Shown here one piece after another: positions 10,596-22,130 of a DNA stretch of 64,000 bases. Numbering within the stretch: the stretch's first letter is position 1; each line of letters starts with the position of its first letter. The DNA comes from Chrysogorgia sp. JL179-B06 (Eukaryota; Cnidaria; Anthozoa; Scleralcyonacea; Chrysogorgiidae): contig JAYKKM010000001.1 in the NCBI GenBank assembly GCA_035772405.1, positions 62,001 through 126,000 of the forward strand. Direction: 5' to 3'. The notes under the pieces are model-generated. The model was not told the DNA's origin, did not search any database, and saw nothing but the letters and a program-made list of their open reading frames with translations. Both the position numbers and the translations under genes were made by a program.

Positions 10596-10640
10596 CTTGC
10601 CTAATTGTCTTTGTAAAAATTTCATTTTTTTTCCTGGTGA
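10596..10640 (-). CDS. Candidate exon, KIEFLKRQ type, copy 3
   Basis: After TTTCACCAG and before GTAAGC. One frame reads KMKFLQRQLGK. Confidence 0.35.
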
Positions 10641-11076
10641 AATTCACAAGCAAATATGCGTAGTCGTCCGGTGGAGCGCTTAATGGGGTAATCGACCTGA
10701 AATATGGACCAAAGAAGAAATTTTTGAAAAGTTGTCAAAAGCAAGCACATGCATTCTAAACACGCATGTAAAAGATGATATATAGAGATATATATATATA
10801 TATATATATAGATCTATATAGAGATAGAGATATATACACATATACGCACATACAAATACACATACAAATACACATACAAATACACACACAAATATATACA
10901 AATATACACACAAATACACATAATAAATACTTCATATAAACTTCATACTAAATACTAATACGTAATAAATATTAACTTTTGCTACGTGTTTGACTTCGAT
11001 GGTTCATTGCCAGCTACACCGTAACAGTATACCATTATTGTTTAACATATTACAAACTAAATGTGTGATACTTTAC

Positions 11077-11265
11077 CCACGATTATCGACCGATCTTTTG
11101 TTTCGTTGATGAAGCGTATTTTATTTTTTAATTCATCCACCTCCGCTGCGATCATGCCTACGAGGAATTGTTTACGTTGCACGTAAATGTGCAATCGAAC
11201 TGCATAAAATATACATCTTGTTTCAACGATGAGTCTTATTTTATTTTGCAGTTCTTCGATTTCTG
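11077..11265 (-). CDS. Candidate coiled-coil exon, AEIEELQNKI type, long copy
   Basis: 189 nt between TATATTGCAG and GTAAAG, fully open. EIEELQNKIRLIVETRCIFY at the 5' end, AAEVDELKNKIRFINETKD at the 3' end. It looks like two ancestral modules fused head to tail. Confidence 0.5.
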
Positions 11266-11283
11266 CTGCAATATACAAAACTC

Positions 11284-11520
11284 GTATACAAACAAATATA
11301 CATACAAATACACATACAAATACACATACAAATATACATACAAATACACATACAAATACATACAAATATACATACAAATACACATACAAATACATATACA
11401 AATACACATACAAATATACATACAAATATACATACAAATACACATACAAATATACATACAAATATACATACAAATATACATACAAATATACATACAAATA
11501 TACATACAAATATACATAAT
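11284..11520. repeat. Long 12-bp ACATACAAATAT array
   Basis: About 20 near-perfect units upstream (minus strand) of the exon at 11077-11265. Confidence 0.95.
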
Positions 11521-11670
11521 AAATACTTCATATAAACTAAATAATAATACGTAATAAATATTAACTTTTGCTACGTGTTTGACTTCGATGGTTCGTTGCC
11601 AGCTACACCGTAACAGTATACCATTATTGTTTAACATAATATATTACAAACTAAATGTGATATACTTTAC

Positions 11671-11858
11671 CCACGATTATCGACCCATCTTTTGTTTCAA
11701 CGATGAATCTAATTTTATTTTTGATTTCTTCGATTTCTGCTGAAATCATGCCTTCGAGGAATCGTTTCCTTTCGATGTAAATATGCAATCGAACTGCATA
11801 AAATATACATCTTTTGTTTCAACGATGAGTTTTATTTTATTTTGCAGTTCGATTTCTG
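11671..11858 (-). pseudogene. Coiled-coil exon copy with internal frameshift
   Basis: Same boundaries as 11077-11265. EIELQNKIKLIVETKD is open, then the frame is lost; LEGMISAEIEEIKNKIRF and IVETKDGSIIVG appear in another frame. Confidence 0.5.
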
Positions 11859-11978
11859 CTGCAATATACAAAAAAAACTCGTATACAAGCAAATATACAT
11901 ACACATATACATACCAATATACATACAAATATACATACAAATATACATACAAACTTCGGGTCTATTTTAATGTCATAC

Positions 11979-12098
11979 TTGCATATCATAGAAAACCATA
12001 TTTTTCCTTGAGCTGTTTTCTCTTCCATGAGATTATCCTCGAGATAAAAATATTTTGATCCACTTTTCTGATCAAAGATCAGTTGCTCTTTTTCATTG
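11979..12098 (-). CDS. Candidate exon, NEKEQL type, copy 2
   Basis: Same sites as 7525-7646. Three single-base length differences in homopolymers give QKSGSKYFY instead of QKKWIQNIFY, with the frame restored: LEDNLMEEKTAQGKIWF. Confidence 0.45.
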
Positions 12099-12285
12099 CT
12101 GACATATGTCAGTGCAGTGCACCAAAATTGTATAAATGGTTTACTAAATACAAATATTCACGCAAATATACATACAAATATACACACAAATATACATACA
12201 AATATACATACAATAAACTAAATATTATGATACCGATTGCACTCGATTCAGAAAACTGGTCATTAAGAAACTGGTAGAGACCAAC

Positions 12286-12339
12286 CTGACTACAGGAGGA
12301 AGTGGGTTCATCTTCCCCTAATTCTTGTAATTGTTCAGC
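12286..12339 (-). CDS. Candidate exon, EQ-TSS type, copy 3
   Basis: 54 nt, phase 0, acceptor GATCTAG, donor GTTGGT: AEQLQELGEDEPTSSCSQ. Confidence 0.5.
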
Positions 12340-12513
12340 CTAGATCACAAAGATATTGAAACTCTTTCTATCAGTCTGTGTTTTTCTTATGTGTACAAAT
12401 ATACAAATACAAATATATACATATATACAACTACAAATATATATACATATACAAATATATACAAATAAAATATATATAAATACAAATATATATATATATA
12501 TATAAAACTACAT

Positions 12514-12602
12514 CGCTTTTCATCGTTCCTCGTTGTTCCCCTTCTACGCTTGTGTAAGCGTAATCAACGTATTTCAGCCAACGTTGCCGTTTGATCGGAA
12601 AA
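12514..12602 (-). pseudogene. LSDQTATL terminal exon, broken copy
   Basis: [11 protein letters not shown] is followed by a stop caused by small insertions relative to 8095 and 13999. Confidence 0.45.
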
Positions 12603-12984
12603 CTACTTCATCCTAAAGGATCCCTCTCTAGCCGACTTCTCTTTGGAAAAATACCCGTTTATTTTTTTGTGAAATTCACAATAGGCATATTAACCAAATA
12701 TCCGTAGTCGTCCGGTGCAGCGCTTAATAAGGGGGGCATCGACCTGAAATATGGACCAAAGAAGAAATTTTTGAATAGTTGTCAAAAGCAAGCACATTTA
12801 TCATATAATTCGGTTTGGAGCTGAAAAAGTTTCATTATCTAGTCGTTTCTTCAGAATAAAGCAGTTTAGTAAGAGGTATCTGCTATGCTTTGTTCGTCTC
12901 CATGGCAACCATTTTGTTTATACCAAGTTTTACGCTTGTTTTGGTGCTTTTTTGTAGTTGAAAATTGGCATATCCAGTAAATAC

Positions 12985-13123
12985 CTGTAGTCCGGTGCAG
13001 CGCTTGAACTTGTTGATCAGGTATCGCTTCTACATTCATGGTTTTCTTTCGATAATTTAACGGGATCTGGTATATCACTTCGTCCAATCAACTGCATTGT
13101 AATATCACGGTCGCTTCTGTCCT
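12985..13123 (-). CDS. Candidate exon, diverged EDRS/PDP type, copy 3
   Basis: As 4903-5041, with DRDITMQLIGR and NHECRSDT. Confidence 0.4.
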
Positions 13124-13269
13124 CTAAAGAATGAAAACAGTTTCAAATACTTCTCTTTCCATGTTTTAACCTACATTAAATTAGCTTTCTAACGATATGC
13201 AGGTTATTGGATAATTTTGTATTGTATGTGTGCAGGCCCCGATAAAGCGAAATAGCAAATTTCAAATAC

Positions 13270-13351
13270 TTCTCTTTCCATGCTCGGACCGGATCCGGAA
13301 GAAACCCTCTTTTACTTAATTGGTCTTCCATTTCAGGTTCGCTTCTGTCCT
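13270..13351 (-). CDS. Candidate exon, EDRS/PDP type, most diverged copy
   Basis: Reads EDRSEPEMEDQLSKRGF then LPDPVRAWKE. It has many replacements relative to 5187-5268, but keeps the 82-nt length, CTCTAG acceptor and GTATTT donor. Confidence 0.55.
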
Positions 13352-13790
13352 CTAGAGAATGAAAACAGTTTCAAATCAGTTGCAATTTTAATCCATGTTT
13401 TCCGAGGAGGATTGTGAAGATCATTCCACAGCTGAGAAATTATATTGTCACGAATAGTATTCAGTAAAGTGTAAAACGGAACTCAGTTTATACTTAAGTA
13501 AAAGAAAAGTATGACCTGAAAAAAAAAATTGCGATAATGTAAGAACATAATGATGATCGAAATAATGATAACAATTGTATTGATGATAATGGTTGTTAAT
13601 TGTACTTGGAGTTTCGGATAACAAAAAATAATAAGCACGTATCTAATATCTATTCTGCTTCATATAAATATACATATATACATACACACGTACACATATA
13701 TTATTAAATATACATACACATTATTAAATATACATACACACATACACGCACACACATACACGTACAAATATATACATACAAATACAAATG

Positions 13791-13921
<131 letters not shown>

Positions 13922-13998
13922 AATACAAATACAAATACAAATACAAATACAAATACAAATATATATATACAAATACAAATACAAAACCACATCGCTTT

Positions 13999-14079
13999 TC
14001 ATGGTTCTTCGTTGTTCCCCTTCTCCGCTTGTGTAAGCTGATTACGTATTTCAGCCAACGTTGCCGTTTGATCGGAAAG
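13999..14079 (-). CDS. Candidate terminal exon, LSDQTATL type, copy 3
   Basis: [17 protein letters not shown] then AEKGNNEEP and TGA. Same length as 8095-8175. Confidence 0.45.
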   Translation of the reverse strand, partial: LSDQTATLAEIRNQLTQAEKGNNEEP

Positions 14080-14131
14080 CTACTTCATCCTAAAGGATCC
14101 CTCTCTAGTCGAAAACCCAATACTAACTTAC

Positions 14132-14213
14132 CTTTTTGTTGGTCGATCATTTTGGCCATTGCCCGCATGATAATTGTGCATTCTTGTAATTTTTCTTTAA
14201 TTTCATTGGAAAG
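14132..14213 (-). CDS. Candidate coiled-coil exon, LSNEIKEK copy
   Basis: 82 nt between TTATTTTGTAG and [25 protein letters not shown] then AKMIDQQK; one codon longer than sister copies. Confidence 0.6.
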
Positions 14214-14442
14214 CTACAAAATAAACGTAAAGCTTTGATATTTATAATTAGATTACGCCTCCCGCCTGGTCTTTCAATAGCTGATGTCCTAAAGAAACGT
14301 AAAGCTCGCAACGTTTGCTTCACTTGACAATGGGCCAAGTGTAGTTACTCTTGCAATTATATAAGTTACCATTTACATCTCATCCATATTTCACTTCTCT
14401 CTTGAGATATTTATAAACACTGATTTATAACACAATACTTAC

Positions 14443-14574
14443 ACAGCTAAATTTCTCCAGAAGCACATGTACACGTGCAACTTCTGCACCAAAAGATTCC
14501 TTTAAATCTTCCTCTTCCAACTCGAGGTTCAGTTCTTTTCGGACTTTCGTAAACTCTTCATCGTGAATCTTTGT
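14443..14574 (-). CDS. Candidate acidic coiled-coil exon ending EKFSC
   Basis: 132 nt, phase 0, between GACCTACAG and GTAAGT. TKIHDEEFTKVRKELNLE, LEEEDLKESFGAEVARV, HVLLEKFSC. The FSC end and donor context match the short exons at 35132 and 40203. Confidence 0.55.
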
Positions 14575-14952
14575 CTGTAGGTCATAGATAAATAAATCGT
14601 TTATTAAAACTCCATATATTGCAGTCAAAGACTGAATTACGTATGTGATTGAATTGCAAGATATTAAAATATAAAAGTAGCTGATAAATTATTAGATTTT
14701 ATAAACCTACCACACCCATTTTCTATTGTTCCCAATCGGTTTTGGTATATCATCCATATTTCATTTCTCTCTTGAGATATTTAACACTGATTTATAGCAC
14801 AACACTTGTTATTGTTATTGTTAACACTTTATTTAATGAGGATATACAGATAAAGTCTTGAAAACTTTTTTCCAATCTGGTCCTCAAGAAGCTATATAAA
14901 TACAAAATTTTAAGTCGTAGCTAATAGACTTACACAGTTAAATATTATTTAC

Positions 14953-15104
14953 CTGTTTTTCTGCGCGATCGAGCAAGTCGCACATTGGACGATTAGCTTC
15001 ATGGGTAAGTTCTGTGCGTCGTTGTATTTCCCTTTCTTCGCTCTCCCACAAGGCGTCCTCCAACTTCTTCGACAACTCTTGTACTTTTTGTTTAGCCTCC
15101 AGTT
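14953..15104 (-). CDS. Candidate long coiled-coil exon
   Basis: About 50 codons, open, ending CAG/GTAAAT; the acceptor TTTATAAG is weak. LEAKQKVQELSKKLEDALW, ESEEREIQRRTELTHEAN, RPMCDLLDRAEKQ. Strong heptads. A broken scrap of it is at 47049-47095 in copy B. First recognisable exon of array A in transcription order. Confidence 0.5.
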
Positions 15105-15169
15105 CTTATAAATATTGAATTCCTTGAGGCACCCACTTTTTAGACTACTTACATGCTATTTCGGCAGTG

Positions 15170-15480
15170 CACCAACCTTTTTAGATATTTGATTTGTATT
15201 TCTACACTGCCTACGCAGCACAACACGTTTCATTACTCATTTGTATTTCCGTATATGTATGGTCATGCTATATATAGGTGGTATTAAGTCAATCTACTAT
15301 AAATATACTAAAATATAACAGGTTACATTGGATATCATATTGATTGCTCAATAAGATCACAAGTCGTAGCACAACGTTTTATTTAGCGTAGCGACTCGCA
15401 ACTCGATCTAAACTAGCGCTCTAATTACGCACTGAGCACGCGGAAACCGTTTGGCATGAGCTAAACCACGAGAGTGATGT
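15170..15480 (-). repeat. SINE-like element, reverse copy
   Basis: Reverse complement of the element at 1190-1440. In copy B at 47110-47545. Confidence 0.5.
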
Positions 15481-15517
15481 ATATATACAGTGTTTTGGCT
15501 ATATAGCAAAGTGAAAA

Positions 15518-15571
15518 GGTGGTAAACTGCCAAGATTTTTTAGTGACGAAAAATCTTGGCAATTTACCACC
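15518..15571. repeat. Hairpin, about 24-bp arms
   Basis: GGTGGTAAACTGCCAAGATTTT pairs with AAAATCTTGGCAATTTACCACC. Copy B (around 47570-47605) keeps only part; a relative is near 57860-57915. Confidence 0.7.
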
Positions 15572-16268
15572 ATCTCACTAGTGGTGGTAATGCTGGTAAG
15601 AGGATATTGAAATCAGTATTTAGAGTTCACATTTGATTACGATGTGGAACAAACACAGTGGTTGAGAGAAATTCAGAGTAATATTATTAGACTACATAAG
15701 TATGCATACGTGTGTATATGTGTGTATATCTCGTTATCAGAGTAATAGACCTATAGGTATCCTAGAATTCGTTCATTTTGGAATGTACGTTATCTGAAGA
15801 ATACTGACGCTCAAGGAGTAAACCCAATGCTTGAAACATTACTCGATACTATCAAATAGACTTCTAAAGAACCACTGACACTCAAAGAAGAGTTTCAGAG
15901 CTCTTTGGTTCAGACCTCTGGGTTATCAGTAGGACCCTTCATTCGTTTGATTATCTATTTGATACTTTATATTGGTTTGTTTTAAAAATGCTAATAAGTG
16001 TGATGTCATCTCAGGAATTTAGAATTCTTTTCTGCTTTCTGTGTGATAGACTGGTTGAGGATTTGAGTGAAAAAGTTGATAAAATCGCTATTATATCGTT
16101 CAAGTATATCCATCAAGTTTCTATAAGGTCAAATTTTGTATAGCAGCAGAATATTATTGCATTAGCATTTCTAAAAAACAAACCTTTATAGAATATCAAC
16201 GCAAAGTTCAATTCATGAAATATTTTGTCATTCAGCTGTTCTCTTGATATAGAATATATATTATAATA

Positions 16269-17094
16269 CCGGGTGTCCCAAAAAAAAGTACTCGGGTTTG
16301 ATTCATAATAACTTCTAAACGAGTGAAGCTATTAAACTGAAATAACTTTCATTAGATAGAGGGAAGACTAACGTAGATTTTGAAATATGACAGTTGTATT
16401 TTACTTAAAAATTCACGGAGATATTAATGTTCAAAATCGGTAGCATATTTCTGGATGTGTCTAAAATATGCAAAAAACGCCGTATCAAATATTAATCAAC
16501 CTTTGCTCAACTGAAACACGCACTATTAGCAGTAAATAAATGACACTTGACAAATTGTTTATTATGAAACGAAGTATTATTATTTACAAAATACAAGCAA
16601 GATTTATTCGTTCGGAATCGCGTGTCCTCTAGCACGAATGCACTGCCTAGCCCGTGACACCATTGCGTCGAAGGAGTCATGGATCATTCGTTGTTCTAGA
16701 TTACGGCATGCTGTCACAATTGAGTTGCGAAGCTCTTCTAAATTGTGCGGTTGCTGATCATGTGGTACATTCCAAATTTGTTCATGTTCAGAATAAACTC
16801 AGAATGAAACACAATCAAACCATAACTCCATAAGACATAACATGCAACTCCCCAGAGACATCCAACATTAAGTATTTGATACGGCGTTTTTTGCATATTT
16901 TAGACACATCCAGAAATATGCTACCGATTTTGAACATTAATATCTCCGTGAATTTTTAAGTAAAATACAACTGTAACATATCAAAATCTAAGCTAGTCTT
17001 CCCTCTATCCAATGAAAGTTATTTCAGTTTAATAGCTTCACTCGTTTAGAAGTTATTATGAATCAAACCGGAGTACTTTTTTTGGGACACCCGG
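16269..17094 (-). mobile_element. Tc1/mariner-type deletion derivative, long inverted repeats
   Basis: 826 bp with terminal inverted repeats 16269-16490 and 16874-17094 (CCGGGTGTCCCAAAAAAA at the ends), flanked by TA on both sides. The sister locus in copy B (near 48990) lacks it, so it arrived after the duplication. Confidence 0.85.
16604..16797 (-). pseudogene. C-terminal remnant of a Tc1/mariner-type transposase
   Basis: Open from about 16797 to TAA at 16604: IWNVPHDQQPHNLEELRNSI then DAMVSRARQCIRARGHAIP. This resembles the last 60 residues of DDE transposases of the mariner group (LEELR...I...C...RxxxCIxxxGxH). All DDE residues are missing. Confidence 0.65.
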
Positions 17095-18519
17095 TATCAT
17101 ATTTAGGTTTCTAGGTATTTTAAGATCCTCTAGAGTAAGTTGTGTTTGAAAAGTGTCTTAACGCCATTTTGTTTTGGATACATATTTTCACTGGAGCTAG
17201 ATACAGGAATTAATGTCAAAATCATCCGATCACCGCGGTAGGTCCACTGATCTCAAACATAGGACTGGATTGAGCTTTCTATTGTATCTGAGCTGATTTT
17301 GAAGCTTGCATATTTGCATAATGTCAATTGACGAGAGATCATTAGAAGCTCCGAGTTTCCAAGCAAATCAAACTGACGCTCGCGAAATAGGTTTAGTGTT
17401 TGGCCAATATAGTTTCTTTGTTAACATTAAATGCATAAAATCTTGAACCAAATTTGACGTCTCATATTAGTCTTCTCTCACTTGATAATTAGAGCCAACG
17501 GCGGCCATTGCTAAGAGACCAAAGTCGCAGTAAATCTGTGGTAGGCCATGAATCGTTTTACCCAGTAATTTGAAAAATGTCTTCTGGTCCTCTTTGTAGT
17601 CAAAAACAACTTCTTGGGATCCTCAGTTGGTCCCTTAGTAATGGCGGACTTGCGGCTTCATTTTCTGAACAATAGTTGCTCGATCCAGTCTTCTTTCGAG
17701 ATCAGTTGGGTTAAACACGCGTATGATTTTAGGATTGATGACTATTCGTTCTATTTCCTGTTAAGTATATAAAAAAATAAATATAATATGAAATATTCAA
17801 TACCACGAGTGTGTAACAGGTGTGATATTCTGAATATTTCGCCAAATACAAGTGCACTAATCATTAATTTTTCAGTGTTATAACATTTCAATTAATTTTA
17901 CTACTTCCTGGTAAACGAATAATACCAAAATTTGTTAGGTTGGAAATCATTTTATGACAATACTTCATCATGAAAGCAGAAAAACTGTCGTTACAGCGGT
18001 CTTGGATGTGTGGTATTTAGGAAAAATGACCACGTGTGCTATTTTTCCTAAATACCCCAAGAACATTTAAGTGAGATTTTGATGTCGTTAATTATCAGGA
18101 TTAGTGAATTTGATTGAAACGTTGTTCATAAAATAATTGCACTGTTCTTGACCAATCCAACTACAGTAATAGTTTGTTATGTACATAACTAGAAGTTACT
18201 ATCGCAAAACAGATTTTAAATTAGTAGTTTGTATTTTTAATTCCTTTTATTGCTTTTCATCGAGTATTTCTAAACATATTTGCTATAAGAAAATGATCGT
18301 ATACTTTCCGTTTTTGTATTAGTTTTAATAAATGTCGAGTTCTATGTTTTACATTCGTCGACTTGTCATTTTTTTGCTGCGAGCGCTACAACATCGTTAC
18401 GACCAAATGGAAAACCACACCTGCACAGATGCTGTACAATGGCATACTTGTAGCCAACGGCAAACTGCTAAGTAAATCTGTGTTATATCTATTATTGTAC
18501 GTAATTCTTATCTAAGGAA

Positions 18520-18790
18520 TGCTTTTCATGTTGTAAAACGGCGAAAGGCCTTTCACTATGCCATGGTTGGAGCCTTAAAGGCTACTAGGTTCAATTCCTA
18601 GTACATACTGTCACTTTGCCAACTATTATTTTTCACTGTATGATGTTTTACTATAGTTATTGTATGTAATTGTTATTCTTATCTAAGGAATGCTTTTCAT
18701 GTGTTGTAATTTCACTATGCCATGGTTGGAGCCTTAAAGGCTACTTATAGGTTCAATTCCTAGTACATACTGTCACTTTGCCAACTATTA
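18520..18790 (+). repeat. Two tRNA-like T-arm units
   Basis: CTAGG-TTCAATT-CCTAG (18585-18601) forms a perfect 5-bp T-stem with a 7-base loop and a B-box core; GCCATGGTTGGAGCC upstream is weakly A-box-like. The unit is repeated near 18715-18775, and occurs singly in copy B (50690) and copy C (62500). No complete tRNA fold. Confidence 0.45.
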
Positions 18791-18846
18791 TTTTGCATTG
18801 TATGTTGTTTTACTATAGTTATTGTATGTAATTGTTATTGTTATCT

Positions 18847-19460
18847 AAGGTGTTTGTCTCAGAGAGGTGTTTGTCTTAGAAGTGTGTCTGTCTTATAGAG
18901 AGGGTATCTCTCTTAGATTGGTGTCTGTCTTAGAGAGGTATCTGTCTTATTGAGGTGTCTGTCTTAGAGAGGTGTCTGTCTTAGAGAGGTGTCTGTCTTA
19001 GAGAGATATCTGTCTGTCTGATAGAGGTGTCTGTCTTAGAGCTGTCTTAGTGAAGTGTCCGTCTTACAGAGGTAATCTATCTTAGATTGGTGTCTATCTT
19101 AGAGAGGTGTCTGTCTATCTTAGAGAGGTGTCTGTCTTAGAGGTATCTCTCCTGCATTGGTGTCTGTCTTAGAGAGATGTCTGTCTTAGAGGTGTCTGTC
19201 TTAGAGAGATGTCTGTCTTAGAGGTGTCTGTCTTAGAGAAGAGGTGTCTATCTTAGAGAGGTGTCTGTCTTAGTGAAGTGTCTCTCTTAGAGAGGTATCT
19301 CTCTTAGATTGGTGTCTGTCTTAGAGGTATCTCTCCTGCATTGGTGTCTGTCTTAGAGAGATGTCTGTCTTAGAGGTGTCTGTCTTAGATAGATGTCTGT
19401 CTTAGAGGTGTCTGTCTTAGAGAGGTGTCTGTCTTAGAGAGAGGTGTCTGTCTTAGTATA
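18847..19460. repeat. 17-bp minisatellite, copy A
   Basis: GTGTCTGTCTTAGAGAG with many variants. About 610 bp here, about 385 bp in copy B (50787-51172), about 710 bp in copy C (62603-63310). Confidence 0.95.
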
Positions 19461-20590
19461 AGAATAGAGAGAGTATAGGAATGTCATCTCTAAAGTTTAA
19501 AAGCTGAAGTTTAATTGGGCGAAAATCGGCACGAACTTGGCCGAATAATTTTTAAGTACATAAGCTACACGTTAAAGTACATAAGTACATAAGCTACACA
19601 TAAGCTACGCGTTCTCGTAATATAATAGGTACGTGTGTGATGTATTTAGACGCGGTAATTCCAAATCTGTTTTCAGAATTGAAAACGGTTAAATATTGAT
19701 CGAGATAACGTTCAAAGTATACGACGAAGCGGCCGGGAGGCTGATTACCGTCTAATTTCTAAGTATATAAACCGTTTTTATCGTAGGAACTATTTTTCAC
19801 TTGGGTCAAAGTTATAATTTGTGACGAACCCCTTCTAGTGGTGTCCGGGGGTATTTTCCCCTGTGAAATTTTGCATTTCTGAGACCTCTGGAAGGTTCCT
19901 GCATTTTGGTGAGCAGAAGTTAAGAACATTTAAAGGCCGAAACAGGGAGTGTTTAGTGAACAAACACGGCTGCAAGACTATTTGTTTCTTAAAATTAAAA
20001 TTGAAATACACTTACAAATACCCTGGGTACGAGGTTGGATAATAGGTACGTGTGTTCAGGGCCCCAAGCAAACAAAATCTGAGCCAATGGATTATTCCGC
20101 TGACTGTCCCAAATTTCTGGACACGCGACTACAAAAGCCCTCACTCTTGAACCGGGCCCTGAACCCTAGCTACGCGACTGCGTGTGTTATGTATTTAGAC
20201 TCGGTAATCAGAATTGAAATCGAGCAAATATTGGCCAAGATAACGTTCAAAATAACGTTTAAAATGTTGACTTGGGTTGGTACCTGGCCGAAGTAGTAAG
20301 CTGGTAGAACGTTCAAAATCTTATCGACAGACTACAAATACGCGGTGTGGGCACTGGGGACCACGGATGGGGAAAAGAAACTGTAGGGCTGGGGTGGGGT
20401 GGTAGAAAAGGCGAGCGAGCTAGGGTTTATTACGGATTCGTATTTCTAGTTTAAAAACACTTTAAAAAGAAGGTATTCCCTATGGGGTTACATTGTGGCC
20501 TGTTTCAAACGTTTCCCTGTACCAAACACGGAATGTGTAATTAGTGTAAATTTGATTTAGTTTTGGCATACGAAAGTGACTCGACGCAAT
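19461..20590. other. Non-coding duplicated segment
   Basis: No supported gene. It contains the empty site (about 19988-20010) for the retrotransposon found at 51768-52864. The open frame at 19949-20296 is not conserved as protein in copies B or C. Confidence 0.6.
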
Positions 20591-20653
20591 CAACCTCGTT
20601 CCCAGGACCTTATCTCCGCTTCCCGCTGGAGCGAGGCCCTGGGAACGAGGTTG
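20591..20653. repeat. Inverted repeat with AACGAGGTTG ends
   Basis: CAACCTCGTTCCCAGG ... CCTGGGAACGAGGTTG. Same in copy B at 53463-53525; related, larger one at 24310-24440. Confidence 0.75.
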
Positions 20654-21269
20654 CGACGCAATGCTTGCTTGTTCCCACAGAAGTTCATAACTCCAGGATA
20701 TAGAAGAAGCAAGCCGCTAAACGAATACATACATGAATATGAATAGTAAACCAACAGGGTGTATTGAAATGAATTAGGCCCGGGTCAAACGTCGAACTTT
20801 TCCTGAGTTGAACTCAATGTAAATTAGGAAACTCTTGTTTAAATTCATTTGCATTGAGTTCGACTCATGAAATGTTCGACGTTTGACCTTGGCCTAAGAC
20901 TAGTATGCGACATTCCTAAATACGTCATACAAGAAACAAATTCATTTAGGAATTAACAACTGGTAGAACCATCGTCGATATCATTTATGCTATAACATGG
21001 ATGAAGTGTAAACTATTATGACCCATATCTACTCAGTTTAAAGTTGCAAAATATGGCTAGAGAGACGTACTCGACAGCACAGTTATTTACTTATCTCTAG
21101 CGATATAAGACCAATACGAAAACAAAGCATGAGTTTTGATCTGCGACGTATACGAAGACAAAACAACGAGAATTTTTCTTTGTTTCCTCTTTTGTTTTGC
21201 TCTTGCCTTATATGCTTCTTATGCTTGGCTTAATATTTTTCTTACGATTATGATTATGTACATCTTTAT

Positions 21270-22130
21270 GTCGCAGGTTTGACTTCATTCCTTTGGTTTG
21301 CCTTTTGTCTTGTCCTTATGACGATCCTTATGTCTCAGGGTTGACTTCATTCCTTTGTTTTGCCTTTTGTTTTGTCCTTATGACGATCCTTATGTCTCAG
21401 GGTTGACTTCATTCCTTTGGTTTGCCTTTTGTTTTGTCCTTATGACGATCCTTATGTCTCAGGGTTGACTTCATTCCTTTGGTTTGCATTTTGTTTTGTC
21501 CTTATGACGATCCTTATGTCTCAGGTTTGACTTCATTCCTTTGGTTTGCCTTTTGTTTTGTCCTTATGACGATCCTTATGTCTCAGGCTTGACTTCATTC
21601 CTTTGGTTTGCCTTTTATTTTGTCCTTATGACGATCCTTATGTCTCAGGCTTGACTTCATTCCTTCGGTTTGCCTTTTGTTTTGTCCTTATGACGATCCT
21701 TATGTCTCAGGTTTGACTTCATTCCTTTGGTTTGCCTTTTGTCTTGTCCTTATGACGATCCTTATGTCTCAGGCTTGACTTCATTCCTTTGGTTTGCCTT
21801 TTGTTTTGTCCTTATGACGATCCTTATGTCTCAGGTTTGACTTCATTCCTTTGGTTTGCCTTTTGTCTTGTCCTTATGACGATCCTTATGTCTCAGGCTT
21901 GACTTGATTCCTTTGGTTTGCCTTTTGTTTTGTCCTTATGACGATCCTTATGTCTCAGGCTTGACTTCATTCCTTTGGTTTGCCTTTTGTTTTGTCCTTA
22001 TGACGATCCTTATGTCTCAGGTTTGACTTCATTCCTTTGGTTTGCCTTTTGTCTTGTCCTTATGACGATCCTTATGTCTCAGGCTTGACTTGATTCCTTT
22101 GGTTCGCCTTTTGTTTTGTCCTTATGCTTA
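21270..22130. repeat. 62-bp minisatellite, expanded in copy A
   Basis: Unit contains TTATGACGATCCTTATGTCTC and TTGACTTCATTCCTTTGG. The marker TTATGACGATCC occurs 13 times here but once in copy B (54140-54270). An inverted fragment of the flank lies in the fumarase intron (58036-58200). Confidence 0.95.

Noticed and set aside
11057..11637. Long open frames rich in VYLYVYLY, YKYTYK and CICMYICM
   Set aside because: They are translations of the 12-bp microsatellite on both strands; only the short exon-like ends are non-repetitive.
18847..19460. CRISPR-like array
   Set aside because: Repeats are contiguous 17-bp units without unique spacers in eukaryotic DNA.
19949..20296. 115-codon ORF
   Set aside because: Frame is not kept in copies B and C; lies in non-coding duplicated repeat.
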